From: Pseudophaeomoniella oleicola
Taxonomy: Eukaryota; Ascomycota; Eurotiomycetes; Phaeomoniellales; Phaeomoniellaceae
DNA length: 64,000 bases
NCBI GenBank assembly: GCA_003868215.1
Contig: QWDQ01000041.1
Span: 1 to 64,000, forward strand
Direction: 5' to 3'
Under the pieces are notes generated by a model, which was not told the origin of the DNA, searched no databases, and saw only the letters and a list, made by a program, of their open reading frames with translations. This document shows, one piece after another, positions 27,642 to 38,715 of the stretch. Position numbers and translations under genes: made by a program. The number at the start of each line of letters is the position of its first letter. The first letter of the stretch is position 1.

Positions 27642-28620
27642 ATGGCCCCTCTAGGTATTTGACCGTCCTTCTCACACCTGCAGATCCTGCACTGAGTAAA
27701 ACTCGCATCAACTAACTCCTTCCCTCGTTCAATCTCTAGCCGATGCCCCCCTCCCCTCTCAACCGCGTCCAATCGTCATCTCGGGCCCATCTGGCGCCGG
27801 CAAATCAACCCTCCTCACCCGCCTCTTCACCACCTACCCGCAACACTTCGCCTTCTCGATCTCGCACACGACCCGCCAGCCGCGGCCGGGCGAGGTGAAC
27901 GGGCGCGAATACCACTTCGTCACGCGCGAGGAGTTTTCGAAGCTGAAGGACGAGGGCGGCTTCATCGAGACGGCCGAGTTCGGTGCCAATCTGTACGGCA
28001 CGAGCGTAAGGGCTGTGGAGGATGTCAGGGAGGGGAGAGGGGGTAAGAGTGTCACGAAAGTGGCCGAAGGCACGAAGCCGGAGATGGGGGCAGGAGGGAG
28101 AAAGATTGCTGTGCTAGATATTGAGATGGAGGTATGTCTCTGATACCGCTTTTTTCTTTGTTTCACCCAACATTTGTTTACGAAATGTCCTGTCCTGTCC
28201 TGCGCTTTGGGAACAGGACTACGTCACATGCCCTCCAAGCCTCCCTCTCTCCCTTCCAATTCCGAAAAAAAAAAAAAAACACCGAAAATTCCCCCCGCCC
28301 CGAAAAGCAAAGACCCCCCTCAACTAACCACCCCCTCTTTCCAGGGCGTAAAACAAGTAAAACGCACCGCCCTCAACCCCCGCTACCTCTTCCTCGCACC
28401 CCCCTCCCTCTCCGCCCTCCGCACCCGCCTCGAAAAACGCGGCACCGAAACCCCCGAATCGCTGAACCTGCGCCTCACCCAGGCCGAAAAGGAAATCGCC
28501 TTCTCCCACGAACAGCCCTGCCCGTTCGATAAAGTCATCGTCAACGACGAGCTGGATAAAGCCTACCAGGAGCTCGAGGATTGGGTCGTCGACGGAGGGA
28601 AATGGGGTGGGGAAGCGTGA
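27642..28620 (+). CDS. guk1: Guanylate kinase
   Basis: Three exons, 27642-27654, 27740-28131 and 28345-28620; the first encodes only four residues and part of a fifth. The protein is about 226 residues. It transfers phosphate from ATP to GMP to give GDP. The P-loop GPSGAGKST is near residue 20. The GMP-binding block [21 protein letters not shown] and [15 protein letters not shown] are intact, as are VLDIEMEGVKQVK and the lid with [12 protein letters not shown]. About seventeen residues of glycine-rich sequence between VEDVREGR and [10 protein letters not shown] are extra for this family. That segment has the form of an unspliced 51 bp intron (see findings). The second intron (28132-28344) contains an A15-type run. 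GC is higher than in neighbouring genes. Confidence 0.93.
28264..28281 (+). repeat. Poly-A run in guk1 intron
   Basis: A run of A bases within a C-rich intron; its length is liable to sequencing error but it lies outside coding sequence. Confidence 0.7.
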
Positions 28621-29225
28621 AGAGAGTTTTTGTTGGGATTGGGATGATATTCATTAGAGAAGAAGAAGAACGGGGGTAGAAAGAAGTGCTGAGGGTAAAG
28701 GAAATCTTTGTGATGCAGTACGACATCGTATCTACAAGAACTTGGTTGTTAAGTGATAGCAGATGCTCCTCACTCGCAGAGACGCCGGTGTTGGACAACG
28801 CGAGGCATCCTTGAAGACACAGTACTACGTTTGGGAGCATCCTACCACTCTCGACGAGGAATCGACGAGCTCAATAGATGACATTTGGTTCGCATGTTGA
28901 AGAGGTGGATCAGGGGCAAGATATCAATAGGTAAAAGCTCTAGCAAAAATTCGCTCGTCATTAAAATGATGCGCTACATAAAATGGAAGCCTCCAGCTTG
29001 TAGAAGAAGAGCAGTAGAGACTATTGTATCTTCCCATATAACTAATACTTTTCCTGCCTCGAACAATCTTCAGAAAGGGACACCCACTGCTTCAATTGCC
29101 CATCCCGAATTTCTTTCTGCGCCCGGTATTATCTCAAGAGGGTCCACCTCGACGCTGACAATGAGACGGTCTGATCAGAACTCCATCGCTCAAGTCAAGA
29201 AGAAGAAAGAAGCTAACACAACCGC

Positions 29226-30355
29226 CTAGTAGCCATTCATGGTCATTCTTTGAGAGTTGCGACTGAGTTCGCGGTCTGCCGCTGGTGAGATAGGTCTGCT
29301 CCCGTGACCACCTGCAGCGCTGCTCTCCTTGAGTGCCAAAAGCTGCTTAGCACGGAAAGTTTCGTAGTGGATCTGACTGGTAGTCTCAATGAGATCTTGC
29401 AGATGAGTTCTGGTCAAGAAATTTCGTAGAGAAATAAACTCGCAGTGATTCTCATCCTCGACGTTGATGACACCCCACTTATTCTGGCGACCTCTGACTT
29501 GTCTTCCGCCAACAACAATGTTCTTCTCGCTTCCGACCACAGCGAAAGGAATTATGTCCTTGATGGTAGCGTTGAGCGATCGTTCCTCATCGTCAAATTC
29601 GTCATTATCGTATGGATACATCTTCAAGTTATGGAAGGTGAACTCTTCCTTAATGCGCTCTTTGAAGGCTCGGCGCTCCTCCAGGGTGAGTGAATCGGAC
29701 TTCGCAATGACAGGGACAACGTTCACGACATCGGTGAGCTTTTTGAGTACAACGATATCGATAGGCTTCAATGCGTGGCCAGATGGATGAATGAAGAAGA
29801 GGCAGCAGTGAATGCGGGTATCTTGAATATATCTGTCGCGTTGAGCGGTGAGCTCTTTTCGAAGATAAGCCGAGTGCTGATCTTTGATGTACTTGACGAT
29901 AGGATCCCAGCTGTAGACGGGTAAGCGAAAGTTGACTGCACTGCGAGAATTCACCCTTACCATCGGTCATTGTTGACCTGGTCCCCGTAGCCAGGAGTGT
30001 CAACGATGTTCAATCGCAGCCGCACACCGTTTTCTTCAATGATATGCGATACGGTTTGGATCTCGGTTGTTGAACGGACGGGCTCGTCAGGTCTCATGCG
30101 ACCCTTTGAATCGATAAGGTGAGATGCGAAGATGGTGTTGATCAAGGTCGATTTACCCAATCCAGTTTGACCTGCGCAGTCTCACATCAGTTATCGAACT
30201 TGGCCTGCACCAACTATGAACATACCGACACAAATGACGTTGAACTGGAAACCTCGCTTCAACAGCTTCTTCTCAATCTGCTGTGTGATGCTGTCGAAAC
30301 CGACGTGGCTCCGAGGGAACACCGCATTCTGCTGCATAACGGAGGTTGTGGCCAT
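29226..30355 (-). CDS. cdc10: Septin, CDC10/AspD type
   Basis: Exons 30355-30226, 30171-29961 and 29910-29226 with 54 and 50 bp introns encode 341 residues. The P-loop GQTGLGKST is near residue 44, the switch NIVDTPGYGD near 100, and the G4 motif AKSD near 180. The septin unique element lies around HCEFISLRNFLTRTHLQDLI. The short N-terminus, absence of a long C-terminal coiled coil, and YVGFD-like SHVGFDSITQQIEKKLLKRGFQF block match the Cdc10/AspD subgroup. Septins of this group sit inside hetero-octameric rods that form rings and collars at septa and hyphal tips. The gene is head to head with the bL32m gene, with 327 bp between start codons. Confidence 0.95.
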
Positions 30356-30682
30356 CTTTTCCGACCGTGTAATGATGGTACGAAGGGTATATCAGATGAG
30401 CGAGTCTCGTCGTGAGGGGAATTAGCAGAAAGGAACGCAGCAAGAGGAAGGATGTTCGTCAAGCCGTTGGGTGGTTACTTGTCGGCATCAACGCAGCTTC
30501 CCCCTTTTCGGTCTCCATGAATCTTATTTCGGGGACAAGGGTCCATCCACCGCGTCGATTCGCGCTTTGCCTTTTTGGGTATGGACCTACAAGTTTTGGA
30601 AATCGGGCTTCACTTGCTTAGATACTATGTAGTTTTGAGAGCCCTTCAAGGAATTGGCAGCAGCGAGCGTCCTAAGATCCCA
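30356..30682. promoter_or_regulatory. Short divergent promoter between septin and bL32m genes
   Basis: Only 327 bp separate the two start codons, so both promoters must lie here. No consensus element stands out. Confidence 0.6.
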
Positions 30683-31157
30683 ATGGCTTCTCTAGCTGCA
30701 GTGTCTGCTTCGGCGCGCACGACCATGCTGTCAACCTATATCCGACAGCAGTCGTCGGCTCTACTCAGTCAAGCAAACCTGCGTCAATATCTCCCCATCA
30801 CTCCGCGCCATCTACTTCTCCCGTCAATCTCGCTGCCAGCTATATCACTCAACATACCTGGTCTTATCTCTGAGATTTGGGAGGGTATTCTCAAAGCTGT
30901 ACCTAAGAAGAAAACGTCGCATATGAAGAAGAGGCATCGTCAATTAGCTGGTAAAGCTCTGAAAGACGTCAACAGTGTCAACACCTGTTCTAGTTGTGGG
31001 AGACCGAAGAAAGCGCATGTTCTGTGCCCATTCTGTGTTACAGGTGAGCGTCTATCTTCGTTATGGATACGGACATACTAAGGAGTTGGCAGATATCAAA
31101 GAAGAATGGACGAAGGCTACAAAGAAGGCAGCGGAAAGAGCAAAAGCATCTATGTGA
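30683..31157 (+). CDS. mrpl32: Mitochondrial large-subunit ribosomal protein bL32m
   Basis: Two exons, 30683-31043 and 31093-31157, give 141 residues. The 49 bp intron has a GTGAGC donor, TACTAAG branch point and GCAG acceptor. The acceptor at 31092 is the one that restores the frame to CVTDIKEEW. The first 60-70 residues are basic and hydroxylated, as in a mitochondrial presequence. The bL32 core follows, with VPKKKTSHMKKRHRQLAGK and the zinc-binding CSSCGRPKKAHVLCPFC (two CxxC pairs). The protein builds into the mitochondrial 54S subunit after presequence cleavage, which in yeast depends on the m-AAA protease. Length and motifs fit the family. Confidence 0.93.
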
Positions 31158-31639
31158 AAATATCGGAAAGGGCGGCAGAAACCCCATTGTACTGCTCTAC
31201 ATTGGGAGGCATGTCTATTTGTGATAGCATAGCGATGGCGTTAGGTTGCTTGGGTGCTGGGCGCAGGCATTGGATGTACTATTTACCTGCTCTGCAGAAT
31301 GCGGTCTGCACAGCAGCAATCCAAAATGTTAGCAAGCACAAAATACAAGATTTTCAACGTATATGAGCCCTAGTCTTGCTCGTGACTAGGTAAAAGGAGA
31401 TAAGTCAGTAAAATCCGCTGTTTGTGTCCTTTTCAACTTGTCCCGCAGTCATAGTTTGCATAAAACACTTTTGACATCATGAGAATAAACTTGTTCGCGA
31501 CACACTACAACGGTGAAATGTCAAGCTGATAGATGAACGGTCGGCCCGCTTAACCTCTATGCACAGGGTCCTTTCTGTGCGTGATCACCCAGATACCCTT
31601 CGCGATCAGCTATCTTGTTCACACATCTAAAGATCTATC

Positions 31640-32895
31640 ATGGTATGCGGCGCACTGCAATTGTCTTGAGGGTATCTAACTGTTTATCTCAGTCAAAGCA
31701 ATACCTCACCGAGCATACGCTCGATAATGGCGAGCGACAACCCTGGCCCTTCGTCTTGCGCGCTTCTAACTTGTTTTAGCTCATCCCGTCGACATTTTCA
31801 GCCTTGCAGTCACACCTACTGCAGTCTTGTCGGCGTCTGGCGCATCTAGCATTAAGATCAATGCAACGTCAGAGGCTGATTTCCAGACCCTTCAAGTGCT
31901 TAGTGGGGTACACAAGGTTGGCTGCCACCACGTAGCTACAAGCGCAAATGGTACTAGAGCTGCAAGTGTGGGATTCGGAGGTGAATGCAAGCTCTGGGCA
32001 TATGCGGACGGGGTATGGACGGAGGCCGGAGATATCCCAGGTGAGAAGGGCAATCATTCCTCGAGGTTCACCGTTGACGTTACCTATCATGTAGATGCTA
32101 AGAAGGCGGGAGAATTATGGGCAATTGCGCTATCTGAAGATGGTCAGTATTTGGCTGGAACGACATACGATGGCAGAATCAGCGTGTGGGATCTTCTAGG
32201 TGAGAAACGGAAGATCAGGGAGTACGAAACAAAGGGAAGCTTTGGCTTGTGCATTGACTTGGTATGTGGTGCATCAATCTTGGAGTGGCACACTGCTAAA
32301 TTGTCTCTAGTCTCTTGACGGACGGTTCACAGCCAGCGGGCATGAAAGTGGTAACATCTACATCTTCAACAATGACACTGGTCGGCTTCTTCATTCTCTC
32401 TCCGGTACGTTCGACAACCACCCAGGTAGTTCTCCGATATTGATGCTCTCGCAGGCCTTGTCAGTCGTGTACGGGCTGTAGCATTCTCCCCAGGCGGCAA
32501 GATCTTAGCAGCAGCAGGAGATGCTCGTGTTATAGCTCTGTACGACGTAAGCTCAGGCGAGCAGGTTGGCATACTCAAAGGTCATGGAGCCTGGATAACG
32601 TCCCTGGATTTCAGTCACACTGGAGAGTATCTTCTCAGCGGGTACGTCATCAGCAGCCTTCGAGATTAGACATGGCCTTTGCGCAAAAGCTGACTGCTGA
32701 CTGACATTCAGGTCCTTTGACGGAAAAGTCAAGGTCTGGTCTATTGACCGTCAAGAGTGTGTGGCAACGCATTCAGAGACTGACAAAGGCTTGTGGAGTG
32801 TAAAGTGGCTACCGAAGATTGGACGAGCTGAGGGTTTTGTAACCGCTGGCTCCAACTGCAGCATGTCCTTCTACCGGGAAGCTGCTGGAAGTTGA
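31640..32895 (+). CDS. ski8: Ski8/Rec14-like WD40 repeat protein
   Basis: Six exons: 31640-31642 (ATG only), 31693-31729, 31780-32261, 32311-32404, 32455-32641 and 32712-32895, encoding 328 residues. The N-terminus MSKQYLTEHTLDNAHPVDIF and the C-terminal GSFDGKVKVWSIDRQECVAT and FVTAGSNCSMSFYREAAG blocks are typical of Ski8. Several WD repeats can be read (SVWDLLGE, IYIFNNDTG, IALYDVSSGEQVG, VKVWSIDRQ). Ski8 is a scaffold of the Ski2-Ski3-Ski8 complex that feeds cytoplasmic mRNA to the exosome. In several fungi it also takes part in Spo11-dependent meiotic break formation. The intron at 31730-31779 appears to be GC-AG: no GT donor keeps the frame, and a CTAAC branch point precedes its TTTTAG. 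Confidence 0.9.
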
Positions 32896-34809
32896 GACAG
32901 GGGTAGGAGATAAATCGAACCATGATTTTATGACTGATATGGTGATGATCGCTTCACGAACGACCGGCTATTCCGAGAGTGGCCGGGTCATTTGAATGAG
33001 AACGTCATTGACGCCAGAATTTTATCTACAGAGCTTAGCAATGAGATGTCGCAGCGACAACCTGGTTAGCTAGACCATTCACAGAGAAGCTACGTTGGCA
33101 GTAAGTTACTCATCACTTTCTGTCCAAAAATCCTAACATCTTCGCAGACACTTTCTAGCTTCTGTGTACTCTATGAAGATGCCCCCTTGTGCCTAACATT
33201 ACTGGTCTTTGAGCCGAGCTCTCATGGTGACTCCTTTTTGTGAAATGGTAATTAGGCTATGGAGGGAATGGCATCAGGCGGTGGAACTTTGAGGGATATC
33301 AAAACCAATGGAACAGCCTCAACATATTTGGCAACAGTCGCAGTCGAATCTAATGTCCTCATCACCGGGCCGGTTCCCTCTAGCCTACCAATAAGGTACT
33401 TGCTGTGCCGTCTCACAATAGATACCGTTACAATTGGTGAAAGGCTTCAGGCTTCATGCTAGCACAAGGTGCTTTAAACCAGAAATGGCATTGCTTTCAG
33501 TATCCTCCTAAATGTGAGATAACATGCCTGTGAGCCTTGTACTTCCGTCTCGCATGCGCCACAGAGCCTACCACATCACTCTGCAGCTCATGAGCAGGAG
33601 GTGCGGTCGCCTGCGTCATCATCATTTGGGCTTTAAGTGATGAGCGGTATCTCATTAGACCGCCGGCATGAACATCACCCATCATCCTGCTTGATCTAGA
33701 TCCGCTTCTTTGGTCTTGAGCACGGTCATGAATCTAGTCACAACACGCAGATGTCGTCTAGTAACTTTCTTCAAGTCGTCCAGGAGAACGCAAAGGGTCA
33801 CAAAACGTGGGCTTGATGCTTATCAGAAACGGGCGCAGCTATTTCCAACATGTTGCCTGAGGATTGGGCGACCCGACATACGTCAAACGCCTTTTTGGAC
33901 GGCAAGCTTTGCTGGGATGTTTTGTCATACTAGGAAGGAGTCTTAATTGCTTAGGCACCTAGGCCTTGGGTTGAGGTTGAAGGCTTGGTCTCGGATATCG
34001 TGGAGCCTTCGACTTGCAAACTTACATTACTTCTGGCTGATCAGGATGTCACGATTCAGAATTAAGCAAGTCACGGAGGCGATCTTGAGTTTCTTAGTTC
34101 CCTTCTGACGGCTACGGTGGGAATGAGGTTCCTCGTCCCCTATAAATGCCAAGCATAATGTCAAGATAGATGGCTGGCGCTAATCCCAATTTGGTCGATC
34201 TGAAACGGTGCAACCCCCATGTTATCTTCCTGCACATTCTGTTACACATAGTGCAACAGCTCTCCCAACGTCTGACACTTCCTTTCAGCCACCAGGTCTT
34301 GTCCTCCGATCTGGCGCCTATACAGATTTAGCACATATAGCATCGCCTCACGGATCATGGTGAGCCCGAACGATATGCTACTCTTAGGGCCCAAGCCGTC
34401 GCACGGGCTAACTGTCTCGATGAGGAAGCTTTGCTTCAACGTCTGACCAGCCGGGATCCTGGGGTCTATGAGACTCTTGATGTGACAGACCTAGCCTCCT
34501 TGGCTCTTTGGATCAATTTCGTTGATGCTCTTCTTAAACATCATCGCTCCCCAGCGAGTAGACAATGTTTCCTTGATACCACAAATAATCATATTCTTAG
34601 ACTACTTGTCTTTCATTTCTCTTCTGAAGTTTCTTGCTCATCGACGTTCCTTCCTTTTTATATAGCAGCTTCACTGTGTCATCGAGCAGGCCCTCGACCA
34701 TCTCGACGATTACCTTTTCGATCTTTACATTTGAGGAACAGGTTTCCCCTCAAGGACATAACAAACATTCTCGCAGGCGACATATATCCCCGATAATCAA
34801 CTGTTCATC
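32896..34809. other. Intergenic region, possible gene relic near 34.4-34.7 kb
   Basis: No intact gene was found. A plus-strand frame from about 34337 to 34700 has coding-like composition (PGVYETLDVTDLASLALW) but no start, no clear splice partners and no family I recognise. The rest holds short random frames. The last 200 bp is the pyrimidine-rich promoter of the cupredoxin gene. Confidence 0.5.
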
Positions 34810-35766
34810 ATGACTCGACTTTTCTGGCTCGCCGGTCTTCTTGTTGGTGCGTTGGCGAATAAGCACAGCTCTGAGAGCGATGGTGCAACTATCATACAAG
34901 CATCGTCGGGTTCTTCGGGTTCAGAAACTGTTACGATCACAATCGTTGGCGTCAATAACGGAGGCAACTCCCAGACACAGTACCAGAATGGTGGCTCAGC
35001 AGACCAAGCAGTCACTCACGAGGTAAATAGGTTCCTCTTCTTACCATTGACGGAAAACCTTGCTGACGCAATAAGGTGATGGTGGGTGGCTCTGCCGGCC
35101 TTGTCTATACCCCTGAGACCATATCTGCCAATGTTGGTGATGTCGTGAAGTTCCAGTTCTTGTCCCAGAACCACACTGTCACGCAATCCAGTTTCACAGC
35201 TCCATGCGTAAGAACTTCCGATGGTGTCGATTCCGGGTTTATGGCAAACCCCAACAACACAGTTAGCCCTGCGCCATATATGCTGTTCGAAGTCCAGACA
35301 ACAAAGCCTATCTGTGAGTTACCACTTGATTCTACTCCTGGGGGGGAACATAGAGCACGCCTTTTACTAATGGTATACAGGGATGTACTGCAAACAGAAA
35401 GGTCATTGTGGCAAAGGAATGGTATTTTCGATAAATCCCACTGCCGACAAATCCCAAGCTACTTTCAAAGCTGCCGCCATCTCTCAAAATGGAACAGCAT
35501 CTGCAAGCTCTACCACAAGCTCGACCACCGGTTCTAACAGTACAAGTTCCGGTTCAAGCTCGGCCTCGGGAGCTGTCTCCAGTGTCGTTGCTGGAACTGG
35601 CTCGAATGCCAGTGGCCAATGCTCGTGCGCATGCCTATGCGGAAGTGCTGCATTTCCCCAGGCCGCTATCCAAGGGGTCGGTATGAGCGGAGGTCTATCT
35701 GGTAGCATATCTGCTGCTTCGGTCGGTACGATGGGCAAGAAGAGATCTGTCAATCTGATCTCATAG
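34810..35766 (+). CDS. Secreted serine-rich cupredoxin-domain protein
   Basis: Exons 34810-35022, 35076-35313 and 35381-35766 with 53 and 67 bp introns encode 278 residues. The first 17 or so residues are a signal peptide (MTRLFWLAGLLVGALA). A cupredoxin-like fold follows from YTPETISANVGDVVKFQF. Candidate copper or structural residues are the His of NHTVTQS, the Cys of APCVRTSDG and the two Cys of MYCKQKGHC. A Ser/Thr/Gly-rich, probably O-glycosylated stalk comes next, then a Cys cluster (QCSCACLCG) and a short AFPQAAIQGVGMSGG-type tail common in this fungal family. Many relatives are called GPI-anchored, but this tail is basic and weakly hydrophobic, so anchoring is uncertain. It is likely an extracellular or cell-wall protein. 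Whether it binds copper is unknown. Confidence 0.85.
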
Positions 35767-36270
35767 GTCGAGATTGAGGTGGGATTCAAGGAAAAATTGG
35801 AAATTCAACGCAGGAGTCACAGGCGGGTGGGCAGATATTCCCAGCAACGGACAGTGGATGGGTTGTTGGCTTTGGCGGCAGTCAATTTTGACGAATGTGC
35901 CCGCGTCCATACGAGTCTTATGTGTTTTGTCAAGTCTCGCATCCTGCATATGCAGAGAGAGGAGAAAAATCTGTTTTCCTTAATAGACACCGTAGACGGT
36001 GTCGAAATTGCTTTCATTTCTTGATTTGGATACATACGGTCGGTTAGGTAGATCCATTAGTCCTCCGACAGTAGGAGGAAAAGGCGGGAATATATATCTA
36101 AGATACCTTGCCTTACCAGCCTAGGTATGCAAGGAATCCATACATCTGGCTTCGCACCATTGTGCCGTACCCTCTTCTCATATATAACAAGAAAAATACC
36201 GCCGCCACCGCCGTCGCTGCCGATGCTCGCCTTCAGACGTAAAGGTCGAAACAACAAAAAGGAATATCAG

Positions 36271-36311
36271 ATGTGTCTGTGTGTGCGTGTGTGTATGCGT
36301 GTGCAGTGCAG
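36271..36311 (+). repeat. TG-rich simple repeat
   Basis: Alternating T and G with a few C interruptions, in the non-coding region between two convergent genes. Confidence 0.7.
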
Positions 36312-36435
36312 TGTTTCATGGGAGGGAGTGAGATGTTTTGCATGTCATTATTGTCATGTCATTTAGAAATGGGATCGATGGGAAGGAATGCCATCGATCG
36401 GATTTGATTAGGCTGCGTACCTAAAATAAATAGGT

Positions 36436-36476
36436 GCCTACCTAGGTAGGTAGCCTACTAGCTAGCTAGCCAGCTA
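36436..36476. repeat. CCTAGGTAGG / GCTAGC repeat cluster
   Basis: Overlapping short palindromes of the CCTAGG, TAGGTA and GCTAGC types. Similar clusters recur at 38979, 39209, 47981, 48169 and 60409. Confidence 0.65.
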
Positions 36477-36888
36477 CCATGTTCTGCGGTGAAAATTAGG
36501 TAGATCTTCCATACGCGGATTGAAGCGCAGGTACCTATGCACCCAGGTAAGGTAATTCAAATATCGTGTTGAGACACTCGGAACGTTTGGGAAGTGAGCA
36601 ACTGTCTATCTAATCGGGATCTTTTCGCACTTTTTTCCTATGGAACGCATGGAATACGGTCATATGTCTATTCGATTTCGTAGTAGAACACGAAACCTGG
36701 GCTTTCTGATCGTTCAATATTCCCTCGAATCTTGAGACGTCGATCTGCCTCACTCTCCTCCGGTGACCAACACTTTTTCGTAAATAGAATAGCCGTTCGA
36801 CTGCTGAAGAAAATTCGTTTCGAAACATAGACGTTGGTTGGGTCATGGCGACCAGGACAAATGTTGGTCGTTGATTTGACGGTGAACT

Positions 36889-38715
36889 TTAAGGTGTGCA
36901 TCGGCCTATAAATTTGTCAGCGTTGAATAGTTCATGTTCTTAGATTGAGCATACCCGTGTATCTTGGATACAAACAACATTCTCTGACAGTATAGCGGTT
37001 GCACAACCAAGCCAAGAACCTCTCCAACCCGAGACCGTATCCACCGTGAGGTGAAGTGCCATACCTAAGAGGCCATGGTTAGCTCACAACGTGAGAAAAT
37101 TGAGAAAGTGTGTGACATACTTCCTCTGATCTGTATACCAACCGTATGGGCGTGGATCAATCTTTTCCCTTCCATAGGCTGCCATAAGTTCTGCATAGTC
37201 CTCCATTCTCATACTACCGCCAACTATCTCGCCCACATTTGGCATGAGCACGTCGACACTCTCCGTAACCCTCTTGTCGCTTTCATCCTTCTTCATGTAG
37301 AAAGCCTTGATCTCGACGGGGAAATGTGTGAGGAAGACGGGTATTCCCATGGTGTCCACCATCTTCCTCTCCGCAGCCTCTGCAATGTCGTCACCAAATT
37401 TATGCGGCTGCCCCTCGTCGTTGGGGATGTTGTGCTCAACTAGCCAGTCAATTGCATCAGAGTATTTCATACGTTTGAACGGCCGGCTTGGTTTCTCGAA
37501 TCCAGGGTTCAGATCCTTGATCATAGCTGCGGTATGAGGGTCATCAAGGACAAGGTCAATGACGCGACAAATGACTGATTCAAGATGGGACAAAAGCTCG
37601 TCGAAGGTGATGAAGTCGAGCTCGGACTCGATATGGGTATATTCAGAAAGGTGACGGCGTGTCAAAGATTTCTCCGCACGGAACGAAGGGTTAATACAGT
37701 AGACGTCACCCATGGACGGCAGACAAGTTTCTAGATATAGCTGAGATGACTGTGTCAGGTAGGCATCCTCACCATGAAACTGCAGCTGGAACAGCGTCGA
37801 TCCACCCTCGACCTGTGTTTGTACCATGGAAGGCGGCGTGACTTCCATGAGACGGTGTTCCTCAAATGTTTCTCTAAAGGCTTTCAAGACCCGAGCTCTT
37901 ACTTTCATGACATTGCTGGCGGTATCTCCGCGGAGCACAAGATGGCGATTGTCGTACAGGGTTTGAGGCTCTGAGTCTGGCGCCACCCGGTTAGTGATTG
38001 CCTCCTTGTCTCCGGCAGCTTTCCCAATTATATTGAAAAAGTCTGCATGCAATTCTCGGTTCCCTGGCGCATGTTGCTGTGGTGGTACAGGTCGCATTTC
38101 CCCACGAATCTCCATAGACGTCTCGAGTGTGAGAGTCAGAGCTGCATAGGTTTTGACAAGTTCCCCCGTGAAGACACATTGCAATTGTCCATAACCGTCT
38201 CGAAGGGTGATGAAAATCACGTCTTTCTGGGAGCGCAGACGATGAACTCTACCAAAAACAACCACTCGTGTCCCCTTGCTGTCATCTGTCCGTAGCTTGA
38301 CCTTGCTCTCGTTCGTCTCGTCTAATCTGATTCTAATTGGAGTAGGCAAGGAAGCATCCTCCTTCAAGATCACTTTCTTTGCTTCTTCTAGGACCTCCTG
38401 ACGCTTGTCTGCTTCCTTTTTTTCCCTTATCGCAATCTCTTCTTGCTTTGCGGCTTTGCGCTTGTGTTGCTCATACAAGTTGGTCGCTTTCTTCAAGGCG
38501 GACTTCGTTGCGGGTTTCCACTCGAGTCGAGCTGCAGGATCACCATCTTCACTGACAGGGCCAGACAAAGACTTACGCGAGAGGTAGGTAATAGTCTCTG
38601 AAGAAGATCCATGCTGTATCATCGCATGAAGTAGTGTTTTGTATGGTGCGTCTGGGGTGCCCCTCCCAAGATCGTCGTCGACACCAACATCTTCGTCGAT
38701 GTAGATAGAAGTCAT
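36889..38715 (-). CDS. ded81: Cytosolic asparaginyl-tRNA synthetase
   Basis: Exons 38715-37121, 37064-36955 and 36905-36889, introns 56 and 49 bp, give 573 residues. The last exon is only 17 nt and encodes the final GRCTP. The enzyme joins asparagine to its tRNA in the cytosol. An N-terminal eukaryote-specific extension with a lysine/glutamate-rich helix spans about residues 65-120. The OB-fold anticodon-binding domain spans about 145-240 ([19 protein letters not shown]). The class II catalytic core has motif 2 at [19 protein letters not shown] (345-363) and motif 3 at [10 protein letters not shown] (about 539-548). The IRIRLDET-type and [10 protein letters not shown] blocks fit the cytosolic AsnRS branch rather than AspRS. 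No mitochondrial presequence is seen. Confidence 0.95.

Larger units (their letters stand above)
35767..36888. other. Intergenic region with simple repeats
   Basis: 3' flanks of two convergent genes. It holds a TG-rich tract at 36271-36311 and a CCTAGGTAGG/CTAGC cluster at 36436-36476. No gene is supportable. Confidence 0.6.

Noticed and set aside
31106-31366. Plus-strand frame downstream of the bL32m exon
   Set aside because: It follows from using the wrong acceptor; the acceptor at 31092 restores the conserved bL32m C-terminus.
31730-31779. A stop codon breaking ski8 near its start
   Set aside because: The stop is created inside what reads as a GC-AG intron; both sides match Ski8 when it is removed.
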